Source: Doris montereyensis | Taxonomy: Eukaryota; Mollusca; Gastropoda; Nudibranchia; Dorididae | NCBI GenBank assembly: GCA_037039925.1 | Contig: JAXRKP010001097.1 | Span: 71,001-135,000 of the forward strand | DNA: 64,000 nucleotides | Direction of reading: 5' to 3' | In this document: positions 45,767 to 58,921 of the stretch, in pieces | Position numbering within the stretch: position 1 is the first letter of the stretch | Layout of the letters: each line of letters opens with the position of its first letter | Position numbers and translations under genes: made by a program | Notes under the pieces: generated by a model | Database searches by the model: none | Told to the model about the DNA's origin: nothing | Seen by the model: the letters and a program-made list of their open reading frames with translations, nothing else

Positions 45767-46045
45767 GTCAGATATACTTTATATACCTTGAAACTGATCT
45801 CTAAGCTCTATAATTTACAATTTTCTGTCATAGTATAATGTGCTTGAGTTGTTTCATATTAACCTACCAAATCTTTGTCAGATATACTTTATATACCTTG
45901 AAAGTGATCTCTAAGCTCTATAATTTACAATTTTCTGTCGTAGTATAATGTGCTTGAGTCATTTCATATTAACTTACCAAATCTTTGTCAGATATACTTT
46001 ATATACCTTGAAACTGACAACTAAGCTCTATAATTTACAATTTTA
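45767..46045. repeat. 110-bp tandem repeat, about 2.5 units
   Basis: GTCAGATATACTTTATATAC starts at 45767, 45877 and 45987, with GCTCTATAATTTACAATTTT in each unit. The last unit is cut short. Confidence 0.92.
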
Positions 46046-47014
46046 TTGCTCTTTACGTAATGCGGACATCTAAATTTATAAGCCCTGTGTAAGTTGATTA
46101 ACGCACAACACTTGATCGAATTATCTATACTTTTATTTAACAGCTTCAAATGCCTCTACTTTTATGACTTTTGTTGTTTTTATATTTTTGCTTGTCTTTT
46201 GCCCTGCACATTCAGTTTATATATAATTATATCAGTCGGAGTGGCATAAAAAGCTGCATGGAAATAAGACATTTTTGGAGATGTTTTACAACATGTAGTC
46301 CTCTTGTATTTTAATAGTCAATTTGTAAACTTGGGTTTCACTGGTCATATTTCTAACAAAGATAACTATTCTTCCATATAGGCATTTATTAGAGCATTTA
46401 ATCCATTGTTTTCTTTTGTGTATTGCAAATCTATAAATAAAATGTTTTGAATCTATGAGTGTCAGATATCAGGCTTGAAAACAAAAGCAAACTCAAAAAC
46501 AATTATTTTTAATGACGCGAGGTGGGTTGACTGATACCATGCTTTTAATTCTCTTTTTTCTTCTTATTTTTTATTCATACCAAAGACTTTCACTTGAATG
46601 TTTTAATAGACCAAGGTGCCAATTTGTAAATAAAACTGTTGATGTTATGTATACACTTTATTACCCAAATGCTTACTGTGCATGGACCTGTGGAAGTTGC
46701 ATCCTTTTTAAAATGACGTGTGATCACCATAGAACGCAATTTCTGGCAATGATACTTTTTAGGCGCTTGCTTACCAACAAAAAAATACATGATTCAAAAA
46801 AACATTTTAAACTTTGATCTATCATTTACGTCTTGATGATACCCTGATAAACAGTAATACCTATGTTATATTTGTCTTTACATAATGAAAATGTCTGCTA
46901 CAAGAATGCACATTCTAAATTTTCTTTAGTAGCACTTTATTAAAGATTAATATACACGAAAGAGCAGTTCATTGTGTAAAGACAAACAGGGAGGCAAAGG
47001 GGCATGTCGAAAGT
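46046..47014. other. No gene recognised
   Basis: AT-rich. One open frame of 101 codons (46512-46817) begins with a hydrophobic stretch but has no recognised domain or supporting signal, so I do not call it a gene. Confidence 0.45.
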
Positions 47015-47280
47015 CAAGGAAATGATATTAAAGCCCCATAGGAACAAAGACAACACAAATATAATAAATAGACAGAAAAAAATCTTGGCCACCATGGAGA
47101 TTGAACTTGCGACCTCTGCGTCGGCACTGATCGTTTTGCCATGAAAAGAAAGCGTGCTGCCAACCAAGCTAAGCGCGCTCCTTAAAGGAAATCAAAGGTT
47201 CAAAAATCCATGGTGGCCAAGATTTTTTCCTGTATTCCTTGTTCCTATAGGGCTTTAATATTATTTAATGTCATTTCCTT
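47015..47280 (-). mobile_element. Foldback element with tRNA-like centre
   Basis: Arms of about 70-80 bases, 47015-47098 and 47205-47280, are inverted copies: each reads inward from AAGGAAATGA through ATTAAAGCCC and (C/T)ATAGGAACAA to AATCTTGGCCACCATGGA. Between them, on the minus strand, are a tRNA-type A-box (TAGCTTGGTTGG) and a B-box-like AGTTCAATCTC. A partial relative is at 4640-4790. Confidence 0.75.
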
Positions 47281-47441
47281 CATTGTGTAAGTAGCCTGCA
47301 GTGCAGTTTGTCCTTTGTCGCAGTTGTTTGAGTAAAGCTGATCATTGGATACACTACTTTTTACATGACTGAAAATTAGACTTTGTGATTGAAGCACAGA
47401 TTTACAATTATTTATTCTGTTGCACTGTATGTTTCGACCAC

Positions 47442-47506
47442 CATTCTTATCATTGAAAGTGTGTGAAAGCTGCGCGCTCCCCAGGGACCCCTTGACATTC
47501 TTATCA
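47442..47506 (-). mobile_element. 43-bp insertion flanked by perfect 11-bp direct repeats
   Basis: CATTCTTATCA at 47442-47452 and 47496-47506. The insert 47453-47495, on the minus strand, reads TCAAGGGGTCCCTGGGGAGC and then CAGCTTTCACACACTTTCAA. Third copy of the unit at 1360-1407 and 40309-40364. Confidence 0.75.
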
Positions 47507-49390
47507 ATATCATAAACTTTGTTCTCTGTAGTACTGATTCTGTCATTGTCTAGATTTACCTTAATGTTTTTAGGAATATTGTTCCTTGACTCAGTGTTTT
47601 CAATTCATGATTTCATCAACATTTCAAGTATATGATGATCTTAACAGATCTTTTTTCAAATTTGGTTTCTCTTTAATCATTTTTTCTTGTGTTAAAAAAG
47701 GATGGTATTTACTCCTTCAGTTTCATATACACATAAAACAGGGTTCATGACTTTAAATAATGTTTAAATACATAATATATAATATATAATATATACATAT
47801 ATATATATACACACACTTCATAACTTACTCCCATCTGTATTAATAACCACTGTATGCCGGGTATTTTCCTTATACAATGCAATAGATAAAACAATTATTT
47901 AGCATTGTGACCGACACACTTTCAAAACATATAACAACACATTTATAAAGATGTATGTTACTATGATTACTTTAGAGACACTTTAAAAGAAAAATAGATT
48001 TAAAATTCATAATGGCGAAAAATATAAATTCAGGCATACATCGTGCAATAGCTTGTATCATTCTGTTGTAAAAAAATGTATTGTGGGTACTGTTATATTT
48101 TTTATCATTTTGATTATAATTATTATATTAAAAACTTAAACATTTGAACAGGTGCCAAGGACAGTAGTCCTTGACAGGTGCTTATAAAAAGAAAATATTG
48201 AAAGAAACACCTGGTTGTCTAGGTATTTTGAAAATATGCTTGAAATGATAGAAATAAAGAAATGCTATGAGTAGACCAATCTCATTGATATGCTATGAGT
48301 AGACCAATCTCATTGATATGCTATTGAGAAGGGTTCTAATAACAAGGCATATCATGAACTGCATTCTTATTGTGGTATATTACATTTCTGTAAAAGCATG
48401 ATGACAAAAATGCCAGTCAAATGTTAACAGTTTTATAACTTTAAAGCAGAGAGATCTCCTAAAACACAGCTTGTATTTTATAATGATTATGTATTATTTA
48501 ATTTTGTGAATGGGTTTGTGTGAAAGTACACGCTAGCAAATTTCACCTCTGCTTTTGTCAATACATTTGATGAATTTATGATGTAAAATGAATATTTCAA
48601 ATGATTATGGTTTTCATCACTGCTATTTATAGTTATTAGAATTATAATGTAATAACTGTTCACAATGCTTTAAGTTTATCTTGTTGATCAAACTAAGAAT
48701 ATGATTCCATCCCCAATTTTACAGCTGTGTATTGAGAGACCATGTTAACTTTACATCTGCAAGCTTTAAGGTTAAGAACACTGGTGGAATTTTTGTCTTT
48801 AAACGTATGTAATCTGTCATACTTTAATGGTCATTTTCTGGAAATATTTTCATGGGGCACAAACTTGCATGTTTGTTTTCACAAGTTGTCACATCTTAAA
48901 AATATAGTATCTTATTAAAATTCATATTCACGAATGGAAGAAATTGGATCTTGCGCCAAAATATTTGAAATATACACTTTTGAAAAGTGTTTTGTTAATA
49001 AACATTTTTTTTAAATCCCACTCTACTGAGACATGAAAACAATTTTTGACCTTGCACCACTGCTTTTAAAAGCCATTCAATCCACGCTTCTAAGACGTGA
49101 TGTTAGGAAAACAAAGAAAGGAAAGCAAACGTGTAAAGGAAAAATTGATGGCAAGAGATTCCATTAATAATTTCTTTGTTTAGTTTTGCCTCTATTTGAA
49201 AATGTTGTACGAAGGTCACTAACCTGTGTAAAAATATTGGTTTTATCTTAATGAACATTTCCATTTTGTTAAATTTTAATCGTAATTAAACTACCAAAGT
49301 ATCTTTTAACATTCCCATACTCTTTTATCTATAAATGCTCTTAAACGTTTGTAGTTGATGATAGGATTTTATTTGCCCTGATATAAAAAA
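47507..49390. other. No gene recognised
   Basis: AT-rich. Includes a short TATA stretch (about 47775-47810) and a 28-bp direct duplication at 48262-48319 (TATGAGTAGACCAATCTCAT...). No coding pattern. Confidence 0.5.
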
Positions 49391-49394
49391 AGAG

Positions 49395-49475
49395 AGAGAG
49401 AGAGGGAGGGAGGGAGGGAGGGAGGGAGGGAGGGAGGGAGGGAGGGAGGGAGGGGGAGAGGGAGAGGGAGAAAGG
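49395..49475. repeat. (GGGA)n microsatellite
   Basis: About 14 GGGA units with flanking GA runs. Confidence 0.97.
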
Positions 49476-51895
49476 AATGAAGGGAGTGAGGTAGAGAAAG
49501 ATACATATATATTGTTTTTGTGAGCAATCAATCTGGCATTAGAACGGGATTTGATTAGATTGTTTTAAATTTCAAATTAAGAACAGATTACTCTCTTTCT
49601 TTCTTTAAGCTTATTCCTTTCTAAACATATATATGAGCATGTGAGATGAAGGTGATTTCTTGAGGGTTTTCACTTTCTACTTTGTGAAGCTTTTAGATTT
49701 AATCCCATCCAGGTGGTACAATCTCTCTGTCAAAGCATTCAAAGGGTTACTATGATGTTAAAAATGTGAATGCTTTGATCCTCTTTCTTTGTGCAATTGA
49801 CATGAAGAAAAAAGAAAAAAAAAGTCACCTGTGTTTATTTGATGCAAAGAGTGATGGCTACCCTGTCATAGCTGTTGGATTTAATATTATAAAACAGTTG
49901 ATATTGATATGACTTTTCAAATCTCATAGACTTGATCACCCAGTTTGATCAAAGCAAGTTTACGTTATTTGTCTTAGTGACCATGTGCATTGCTTTTATA
50001 TTAAAACAAATTTACCGTATTTTAATGGTTTTATGATACTAATATGATGAAATTTATGTGTTCAATATCCAAACAAAATTTGCAGGATTTTTGTTGTCAA
50101 AATTTGCTCATCTTCCTCATCATCATCACCCTGTTTCTTATCATGAAAATATTGGAAAAAGAAGGTTGAAGAGAAGTAGAAGTAGTAGTTTTATGACAGT
50201 AAAACATCTCTTTGTCAGCGAAATGGGTTTATTTTGAAAGTGAATAAAATAAAAATTATTCAAGTCTTCTCTCATTGCATGACATTCAAAGTAAAATTAT
50301 ATATTGTTGAACATCTAAACGAAAGAAAACGGAAATATTCTTTCCATTATGTAAAAAAAGGGATAGACAAAATGAAATATATATTATGAATAATATCTAT
50401 TCTGATACCGGTATATTTATTAAATCATCGAAACTTTAGAATCTTGACTATGAATATTATGAATAATATCTATTCTGATACCGGTATATTTATTAAATCA
50501 TCGAAATTTTAGAATCTTGACTATGAATTAATGGACATCAACAAATCTGATGGTAAAGGATGAAGACAGCGTATATTAATATATCTTATAATATATTTTG
50601 TATCATTTGGTATGACTGCATTTGTTTCTCTTGTCATTTTTTGTGTATTGAAAGTTTGATTAGATAATATGCTATCCTCATGAAAATTAAGAATCAATAT
50701 TTCAATGTCAGAAGAAAACTTTGAAAGGAAAACATCATATGCCTTGAAACAAATATATTTTGTTGTCAAATGGTTTCTTTCCTTCCATTACTTTCATCTT
50801 TGTGTAATATCAATGAGATCACATCGAAAGTTTATTGAAGAAGTTTCTTTGAATCTTGTTTCTTAAATCCTATTTGATAGTTTTCAATTGTATGAAAATG
50901 ATTATTGCGGCATTCTTGCATACGTTTTTAACAAAAAGCTCTTAAGCTTTCTATTTCATTGTCTCTCTTTTTCTTTTAGACCACAGTACGGCTTTATCCC
51001 TTTGTATTTGTAGGTGATAGAGTACATGCTGTCTGCTGGCCTGAGGCAATGGCTCAGTTCATGGCTTGAAATATTGAATCAAGTTCTTTTTAGTTTGAAA
51101 ACATCTGGCTCACCTAGGTGTGTAGGATTCCTCGCCTAGTCATATTGAAGTAGGGTAATAAAAACTCACAGGTTGAGCCACATACACACATCGTTGTTTG
51201 AAAGATCACCGGGTAGTCCTACTTTTATGTTAAAAGAAGAGTTTACCCAGTAACCCAGAAACAAAGGGGTCTGTGAAAATGCAGACTGTCTCTTTTTGCC
51301 TTATGATCTCTTCAAAATCTTCAGCTTCTTTTCAGGGAGCTGTCTTTAACTTTGTTTTGCTATTTTACTGCCCCGTTTCAACAACTGCTTTAAGAGCACT
51401 CTTTTGTAATGAAACAACTTTTTCATCTGCTAAATATGAACATAACTGAACAATCGTATTTGTTCACTGTAAATAATATTCTACTTAAGTTTTCCTGCTT
51501 TTATTTCATTTTTCTTTTGCCTTATTTTCATTCTCATCAATCAGATCTTGTTTTCTTGGAATGTTTAATACATATACTATTCATTGGTTGAAACCTTATA
51601 TTTTCTTTTCTTGCACAAATGATGAAAACGAAAAGATATATTCTAATGTAGCTGAATCTTTAACGATGTTCTCAGGTGTTTAATGTGGGACTGCTTAGTA
51701 TCTATGCTTTTCAATAGAGGATTTTTCATATTTCATGCACTGGTTCCAGAGGAAGTATCATATTTTCTGTAGCAGGTCTCTTCACTCATTGATTGCATTC
51801 TTTATTTCCCCAAAGGCTAACAATGTATGTGTATTGATTTTAAAAGAGTGCTTACAAGTAATAGGATAAATTTAAGTAAAGAAAACTCTCACGTT
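49476..51895. other. No gene recognised
   Basis: AT-rich. Contains a two-unit 73-bp direct repeat at about 50383-50527 (ATTATGAATAATATCTATTC, GATACCGGTATATTTATTAA). Nothing else identified. Confidence 0.5.
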
Positions 51896-52066
51896 CTTGA
51901 AGGTTTGCCTTTTGGTCTTTTACCTTGGATTTTAGCATTGTATACTGATTTAGCTATTCTCTTATCTATCATTCTGTTTACATGCCAAAATCATCGGAGT
52001 TGATTTATTTCTATCTTAGATTGTATTTCATCTGTTTTGGTTTGATCTCTTATTGTTGTGTTTCAT
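51896..52066 (-). mobile_element. Internal fragment of the RTE-type LINE (RT C-terminus)
   Basis: GCCTTTTGGTCTTTTACCTT, GTATACTGATTTAGCTATTC, CATTCTGTTTACATGCCAAA and GATCTCTTATTGTTGTGTTT match, inverted and in order, 8888-9055 of copy 1 (the VRWFGHVNRM...KGRP stretch). Both ends of the element are missing. Confidence 0.85.
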
Positions 52067-53562
52067 TAAAGTATTATAGCAGAAACAAATCCTTCTGAAG
52101 GAATCTGTGAATTGAATTTGAAAATATGATTTTCTTCTTTCATTTCAAGAATGGCTTTGTGGGCTATTCAGGTTAATGCATGTTTTCCTTTCTTAAATGA
52201 GAAATAAACATTGGGCCTTCTTTCATATTACAACCATGCAATGTATTATTTATGATCACTCCCTAAAAGTAGTTGCCTGGCATGGTGTAAATGTTTTTGA
52301 ACGTAGTAAAGGCAAGCTTTTGTTAACCCTATTATGTCTAAATATAAAGTAAACGAAGCTGCCTATTTATTGCATCCCGTCCACCCTTTTGATTGCCTCT
52401 GTCTGGTGGCCTTTTCATTTGTCACTGAGAATTTTTCTTGACTTTTACTGGTGATAACTCTTTCCTCTTGCTTTCCCTATAAAAGCCTTTAAATGTATCT
52501 TTAAAGTAATAGCTAAACAGCAACCTCTTTCTCATCTATTTTCTTGTCATATACATCCCTCTCGTGATTTTTTTATAAACATTTATTTACATAGAATTTA
52601 TATCTACACTATCCTATCTTTTATTTAGAATGAATGCTACATTATGTGATTATTCATCTCCAACCAGATTATTATCAGCAAATATGTATGTCAGTATATG
52701 AAATGTATTAAGATATCTATCATTCTGAAATATACTTTAATTAATAAAGTCTATTCATATCTTGAAGTCATGTGAATGCTTTTGTTCTTAAAGCCTGTTT
52801 CCATGGAGCGTATCCAATATGCGCATCTTTTCAAAAAGATTGAAACTGGTTATTTCTTCTGTAATTGTAAGTGTTCCCATGGATAACAAAATATGTTTGC
52901 GTTTCTACCGCGTCTGTTTAAATCTGCTACAATGAGCGATTTTAACAAGAAGACACGATGTACTTTGATATCAATGGCCCACGGTCGGTCCAGACACATG
53001 AGTTGGTGGCTTAATCATCTCAGCCAGAGTTATAATCACCAGATATAATATTCGTTATTTTTCAAAATATTGGAAAAATAATGATAGATTCACGTTCAGC
53101 ATTCTCAAATTCACAAACTTGTCCGCAACACACTGGTTTTATTGAATATTTAAAAAATAACGAACCTGAGAAGACACGTTGCAGTCATTTTCCTACACCT
53201 TCTCTGCATGTGAAGTGCATTCACCTCTTGCAGAAACAAAACATGCTTCATAGAAACACAAAACATTATAAGACACGAGTTACTGTTACACCAGTATCAG
53301 GTATGCTCCATGGAAAAGGCTTTTACTTTTAAACCTTGCTTGGTTTGTGTTGTCTTGATTTTAAGTTCTAAAAAGGCACAACAGTGTTCTTTTACCATCC
53401 TCAACCAGGATGGCCCGCAAGATAACTGCAGACAAGTGGAAAGTCGGACCATTGTTGCTCTGGAATGAGTTTGGTTGTGGTGAAAGTAGTCTTATTTTCT
53501 TACAGTGGAAAAATATCGTTTAGGCATCAATAAAGGCAATGATTCAGTTCTGCCAGATGCGT
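52067..53562. other. No gene recognised
   Basis: AT-rich to mixed sequence with no element identified. The open frame 53081-53332 has no recognised domain. Confidence 0.45.
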
Positions 53563-54016
53563 CCCCAGGTTGCGGATAGGGGAACAGCCTCTAGATATAG
53601 AGGTCACCTGTGAATACCGAATAAGCAGTCACGGACAAAACTGGCATTGGCCAGTGAGGACGGAATGGGGCTGCAGAGTGGGAACTCAGCCCTTAGAAAA
53701 TGCACTAGATATCCTGCGAGGTGGCTAACAGGCGAACCGGCGCCTTTATAACCTCCCCCGGGTGAACAGAACTCGTTAACCTGGAAAAGCAGTTTGTCTA
53801 GGAGAAGGAAAACACAGATTTCAAACCATGGACAGACAGGGCTCATGAGCTTGGGAAAGCTACCTGTCTAGGAGTGACTCTCCAAAATAAATCCTTGTCC
53901 TCCAGGATGGGGTTAGGCATAGGGTTAATGCCCCTATCTTGTAAAAAAAATAAAATGATCCGCAGCTCAACAAAACCAGACTGGACAGACGATCGAGAAC
54001 ACTGTACCAATGATGG

Positions 54017-54880
54017 GTGAGGAACAAAGCTGAAAGAAGAAGCCAGAGTATGTCAAGTCTTCTGAATCCAAAACAATCAATTTTGGTGGGTGCATGGAAT
54101 ATGTGCACACTTTATCAGATAGGAGAACTTGTGCAGACAATAAATGAAATGGACAAATATAAAATAGATATTCTGTCTATATATGAATCACGATGGACAC
54201 AATGGCAAAGAGATCTCGCTACTGGTCATACAATCCTCTACTCAGGAAGAAGACAATCTACATATGAATGGAGTTGCCCTGATACTATCAAAAACAGCAA
54301 AAAAGACTTTGTTGGAATGGGTGAAAGATTACTGAAAGCTAGGTTTAATTCTATCTACGCAAAGATGACCATCATCGTGTGTTATGTCCCACAAGAAGAC
54401 AAAAGCAAGGAGGAGAAAGAACAGTTTTATGAAAGATTTAACAGCACAGTACAAAAGAACCCAAGACATGATCTACCTATTGTTCTCGGTGATTTAAACG
54501 CCAAAGTTGAAAAAGTTAATAGTCAAAGAGAACGCATAATGGGACGTGAAGGACTAGCTGCAGACATGAATGACAATGGATAATGTTTGGTGGAATTTTG
54601 CGCAGAAAACAATTTAATCATTGGAGGAACTATCTTTAAGCATAGAGACATCCACAAATATACATGGACCTCTCCAAATGGAAAAACCAAAAAACCAAAT
54701 TGACCGCATCACTATGAATAAGAAATGGAAGACATCACTGTTAGATGGAGAACAAGAAGGAGCCGATGTTGCAAGTGACCATGAGCTCCTGACTGCTGAA
54801 ATCCATATAAAATCAAGGAAGACAAAGAAAAGTGACATCAGGAAAGGGAAATTTGTCGTTGGAAAGCTGTAAAAAACGAA
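54017..54880 (+). pseudogene. Second LINE endonuclease, broken
   Basis: Motifs: ILVGAWNMCTLYQIGELVQT, YKIDILSIYESRWTQ, TILYSGRR, IVLGDLNAKV and, in another frame, ASDHELLTAEI. A stop at 54581-54583 and a frame change before 54621 interrupt it. The catalytic E, GDLNA and SDH residues are visible. Confidence 0.88.
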
Positions 54881-55859
54881 GAAATTGCTAACAAATTAAA
54901 AATAGTTGTCAAATCGATATCAGGCCCTGCTGGATGAGCAAAAACTGTTCTTGACAAAATTCAACCAGGAACTGCTAGACCTGAGCCAGGAATTACTGGG
55001 ACCTAGCAAAAGAAAGAAAGAAAGATGGATATCAGATCAATCATGGAAAACGATCGAAGAAAGAAAAAAGACAAAAGGGCCGCCTACTGATCACCAGATC
55101 AGAAAAAAACAAAAAAACAAATCCATAATGAATATATGAATATGATGCTAAATAAAAAGTAAAAAAGTCAGTCAAAGCGGACAAGAAAGCTATCTATGAC
55201 ATGTTAGCAGAAAGAGCAGAAAAGCAAGCCAAAGACAAGATATGAAGACTCTATACCAGACAGCTAAAGAACTTTCCAAAGGGTATAGGAAAAATGACAC
55301 ACCGATCGTGGACACACAAGGAAATATACTCTCGAGCGAGCAGACCAAATGAACAGATGGAAAGCTTATTTCGAGTGTGTCTTAAGCAGAGAACTGCCAA
55401 GGCTCCGCATGGTCATTAAACCTGTAGAAAATGACTTGGACATCAACACGTTACCCCCAACTTTAGATGAAATAAAAAAGGCAATAGAGTCTCAAAACAG
55501 GGAAAGCAGCGGGTGAAAATCAGGTGACAACGGAAATGATTAAGATAGAAAAAGAAATGACCCCTAAAATATTACAAAGCATATTTCAAGAAATTTGGGA
55601 AAAGAAAAGCTACCAAATGAGTGGAGTGTTGGATTCATCGTCAAATTGCCAAAACAAGGAGATCTTTCTAAGTGTGATAATTGGAGGGGAATCATTCTTC
55701 TCTCTATCACCAGCAAAATTTTCAGCAAAATATTACTAAACTGTATAAACCCTACAAGTCGAACCTAAACTTAGAAAGCAGCAAGCAGGATTTAGAAAAG
55801 GCCATTCGTGCTCAAACCATATAATCACTCTTAGACAAATTTTTGAACAATGCCAAGAA

Positions 55860-56780
55860 TGGAATGCTCCCCTGTACTCAAATTTTATAGATTTTGAAAA
55901 GGCTTTTGATAGTATACACAGACCTGCATTATGGAACATCCTACGACAGTATGGCATTCCCTCCAAGGTAGTAAACATAATCAAACTGCTTTACAGGGAT
56001 TTCCATGCGAAAGTAATCTGTGGAAATAAATTGACGGAGAGCGTGAACACCAAAGCAGGTGTGAAACAAGGTTGCACTCTATCACCGTTTCTATTCTGCC
56101 TTGCTATCGATTGGATTATGAAGGAATCTGTTGAAAATAAGAAAACAGGACTAAGGTGGACATTCACTGAAATATTAGCGGACCTTGATTTTGCTGCTGA
56201 TGTTGTACTCCTGTCACAGAACATAACAGATATACAAACCAAAACGCAGCGAGTTGTTAACAATGCACAAAAACTGGGGCTACACATAAATATTGGAAAA
56301 ACAAAAATGATGAGGATGAATAACAAATCGAAACAACCGGTGAAACTTGGAAACAAGGAGATTGAGGATATACAAGCTTTCACGTATCTCGGAAGTAAAA
56401 TTACTCAAAATGGAAATTCTGAAGATGAGATCAAAGAAAGATTAACAAAAGCAAGAAAAGTATTTGGATCACTGAATAATATTTGGAATTCAAGAAAAAT
56501 CTCAATTAAAATAAAACTCAGATTCTACAAATCTAATATTCTAGCTGTCCTTTACGGTGCTGAATCTTGGAAAACAACAAATAAGATCTGCAAAAAGCTG
56601 GACACCTTTCAAAATAAATGTCTCAGAAAGATTCTCAAAATATTTTGGTCAAACACGATATCAAACAACAACCTTCAAGAAAGAAGATCACTGGAGTCAA
56701 TATTCCAGATTGTGAGGAAGAGAAGATGGAAGTGGACTGGTCACATTCTTAGGATGAATGCTGATGTCATCCTAAAATAG
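55860..56780 (+). pseudogene. Second LINE reverse transcriptase, broken
   Basis: Motifs: FIDFEKAFDSIHRPALWNIL, VKQGCTLSPFLFCLAIDWIM and DLDFAADVVLLS. The last is normally FADD, so a catalytic aspartate has become alanine. The C-terminal part has FTYLGSKITQNG, LYGAESWKTT, CLRKILKIFW and WKWTGHILRMN. The coding part upstream (54900-55740) is scrambled by frameshifts. Confidence 0.9.
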
Positions 56781-57085
56781 TCCTCAGACGGACCCCTCAG
56801 GGTAAAAAAGAAAGAGAGGTCGCCCGCTAGAATCCTGGAGGAGAAGCATCGAAAAAGAGATGAAGACCCAGGGATGGACGTGGGGGCAGATAACAAAATT
56901 GGCATCTGATCGTGTTTAATGGCGATCCAATGTGTCGGCCCTATGTGCTACTCAAGCACCACGAGGATAAGTAAGTAAATGTTTTTTTTTCAGTGACGGG
57001 CAAGATGAAATCATATGTTACATGGTGAAGACACAGGGAATCGCTAACAGTTGAATGTTTCATGCTAGTCTGAATGTTCCAGGTA

Positions 57086-58340
57086 GAGTCTTGGCAAGGA
57101 CCTTATTGACCCATGGTGGGATCTCTGCAAACATCTTATTGACCCATGGTGGATCTCGGCTAACATCTTATTGACCCATGGTCGGATCTCTGCAAACATC
57201 TTATTGACCCATGGTAGAGTCTCGGCAAACATCTTATTGACCCATGGTGAGATCTCTGCAAACATCTTATTGACCTATGGTAGAGTCTCGGCAAACATCT
57301 TATTAACTCATGGTAGGATCTCTGCAAACATCTTATTGACCCATGATGGGATCTCTGCAAACATCTTATTGACCCATTGTGGAATCTCTGCAACTGCAAA
57401 CATCTCATTGACCCATGGTGGGATCTCGGGAAACATCTTATTGACCCTTAGTGGGATCTCTGCAAACACCTCATTGAACCATGGTGGGATCTCTGGAAAT
57501 ATCTTATTGACCCATGGTGGGATCTCTGCAGAACATCTCATTGACCCATGGTGGGATCTCTGCAAACATCTTATTGACCCATGGTCGGATCTCTGCAAGC
57601 ATTTTATTGACCAATGGTGGGATCTTTGCAAACATCTTATTGACCCATGGTGGGATCTCTGCAAACATCTCATTGACCCATGGTGGGATATCTGGAAACA
57701 TCTTATTGACCCATGGTGGAATCTCTGCAAACATCTCATTGACCCATGGTGGGATGTTTGCAAACATCTCATTGACCCATGGTGGGATCTCTGGAAACAT
57801 CTCACTGACCCATGGTGAGATCTCTGGAAACATCTCATTGATCCATGGTGGGATCTCTGGAAGCATCTCATTGACCCATGGTGGGATCTCTGGAAACATC
57901 TCATTGACTCATGGTGGCATCTCTGGAAACACTTTATTGATCCATGGTGGGATCTCTGGAAACATCTCATTGACCCATGGTGGGATCTCTGGAAACATCT
58001 CATTGACCCATGGTGGGATCTCTGGAAACATCTCATTGACCCATGGTGGGATCTCTGGAAACATTTTTACTCACCCATAGTGGGATCTCTGCAACTGCAA
58101 ATATCTCATTGACCCATGATGGGACCTCTGCAACTGCAAACATCTCATTGACCCGTGGTGGGATCTCTGCAACTGCAAATATCTCAGTGACCCGTGGTGG
58201 GATCTCTGGAAACATTTTACTGACCCATGGTGGGATCTCTGCAACTGCAAACATCTCATTGACCCATGGTGGGGATCTCTGGAAACATTTTATTGACCCA
58301 TGGTAACATTTCTGCAGATATCTTATTGACCCATAAGTCT
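57086..58340. repeat. 33-bp minisatellite, array A (~37 units)
   Basis: Unit contains TGACCCATGGTGGGATCTCT then GCAAACATCTTAT (also GGAAACATCTCAT). The unit length is a multiple of three, so frames stay open on both strands. A subset near 57390 and 58090-58260 has a 6-bp CTGCAA duplication, forming a longer local unit. Confidence 0.97.
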
Positions 58341-58862
58341 CGGCAGACATTTTATTGCCCCTAGCAGAATCTCGGCAAACATTTTATTGACTAATAGTAG
58401 GAATCTTATTGTCCCTAGTAGGTAAAGGTAAACATCTTATTGTCCCCTAGTAGGTAAAGGTAAACATCTTATTGTCCCTAGTAGGTAAAAGGTAAACATC
58501 TTATTGTTAGTAGGTGTAAACACTTATTGTCCCCTAGTAGTAGGAATCTTATTGTAAACATCTTATTGTCCCTAGTAGGTAAAAGGTAAACATCTTATTG
58601 TTAGTAGGTAAAAGGTAAACATCTTATTCCCTGGCAGGTTATCGGTAAACATCTTATTGTTCCCTTGTAGGTTATCGGTAAACATTTTATTGTCCCTAGG
58701 TAGAGTCTCGGTAAACATCTTATTGTCCACTGGTAGAGTCTCGGTAAACATCTTATTATTCTTATTGTCCCCTGGTAGGGTCACGGTAAACATCGTATTG
58801 TCCCCTGAGTGGTAGAATCTCGGCAAGATGTTTATTGTTCCATTGTAGAGTCTGGGCAAACC
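58341..58862. repeat. Degenerate 33-bp-type array B
   Basis: Units such as GTAAACATCTTATTGTCCCC followed by TAGTAGGTAAAG or GGTAGAGTCTCG. Clearly the same lineage as arrays A and F but uneven in length. Confidence 0.9.
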
Positions 58863-58921
58863 TATCGTCGGACCTAAATGTGTCTGCTTGCCTGGCGCTT
58901 TCCATTTCCAAACGACGGTGA

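Larger units (their letters stand above)
53563..56976 (+). mobile_element. Second LINE family (RTE-like), near full length, dead
   Basis: A 5' region of about 450 bases (TCTAGATATAGAGGTCACCT, GGGGCTGCAGAGTGGGAACT, CTGTCTAGGAGTGACTC) precedes an APE endonuclease and a reverse transcriptase. The element ends in GAGGATAAGTAAGTAAATG, a short simple-repeat tail. Protein text differs from the 6-kb family. Many stops and frameshifts separate the pieces. Confidence 0.9.

Noticed and set aside
46512..46817. Small secreted protein gene with a hydrophobic start
   Set aside because: 101 codons in AT-rich DNA, no domain, no splice or poly-A context; a chance frame is likely.
57171..58350. Repetitive open frames (LTHGGISGNIS and others)
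   Set aside because: Same cause: a 33-bp array open in several frames and on both strands.
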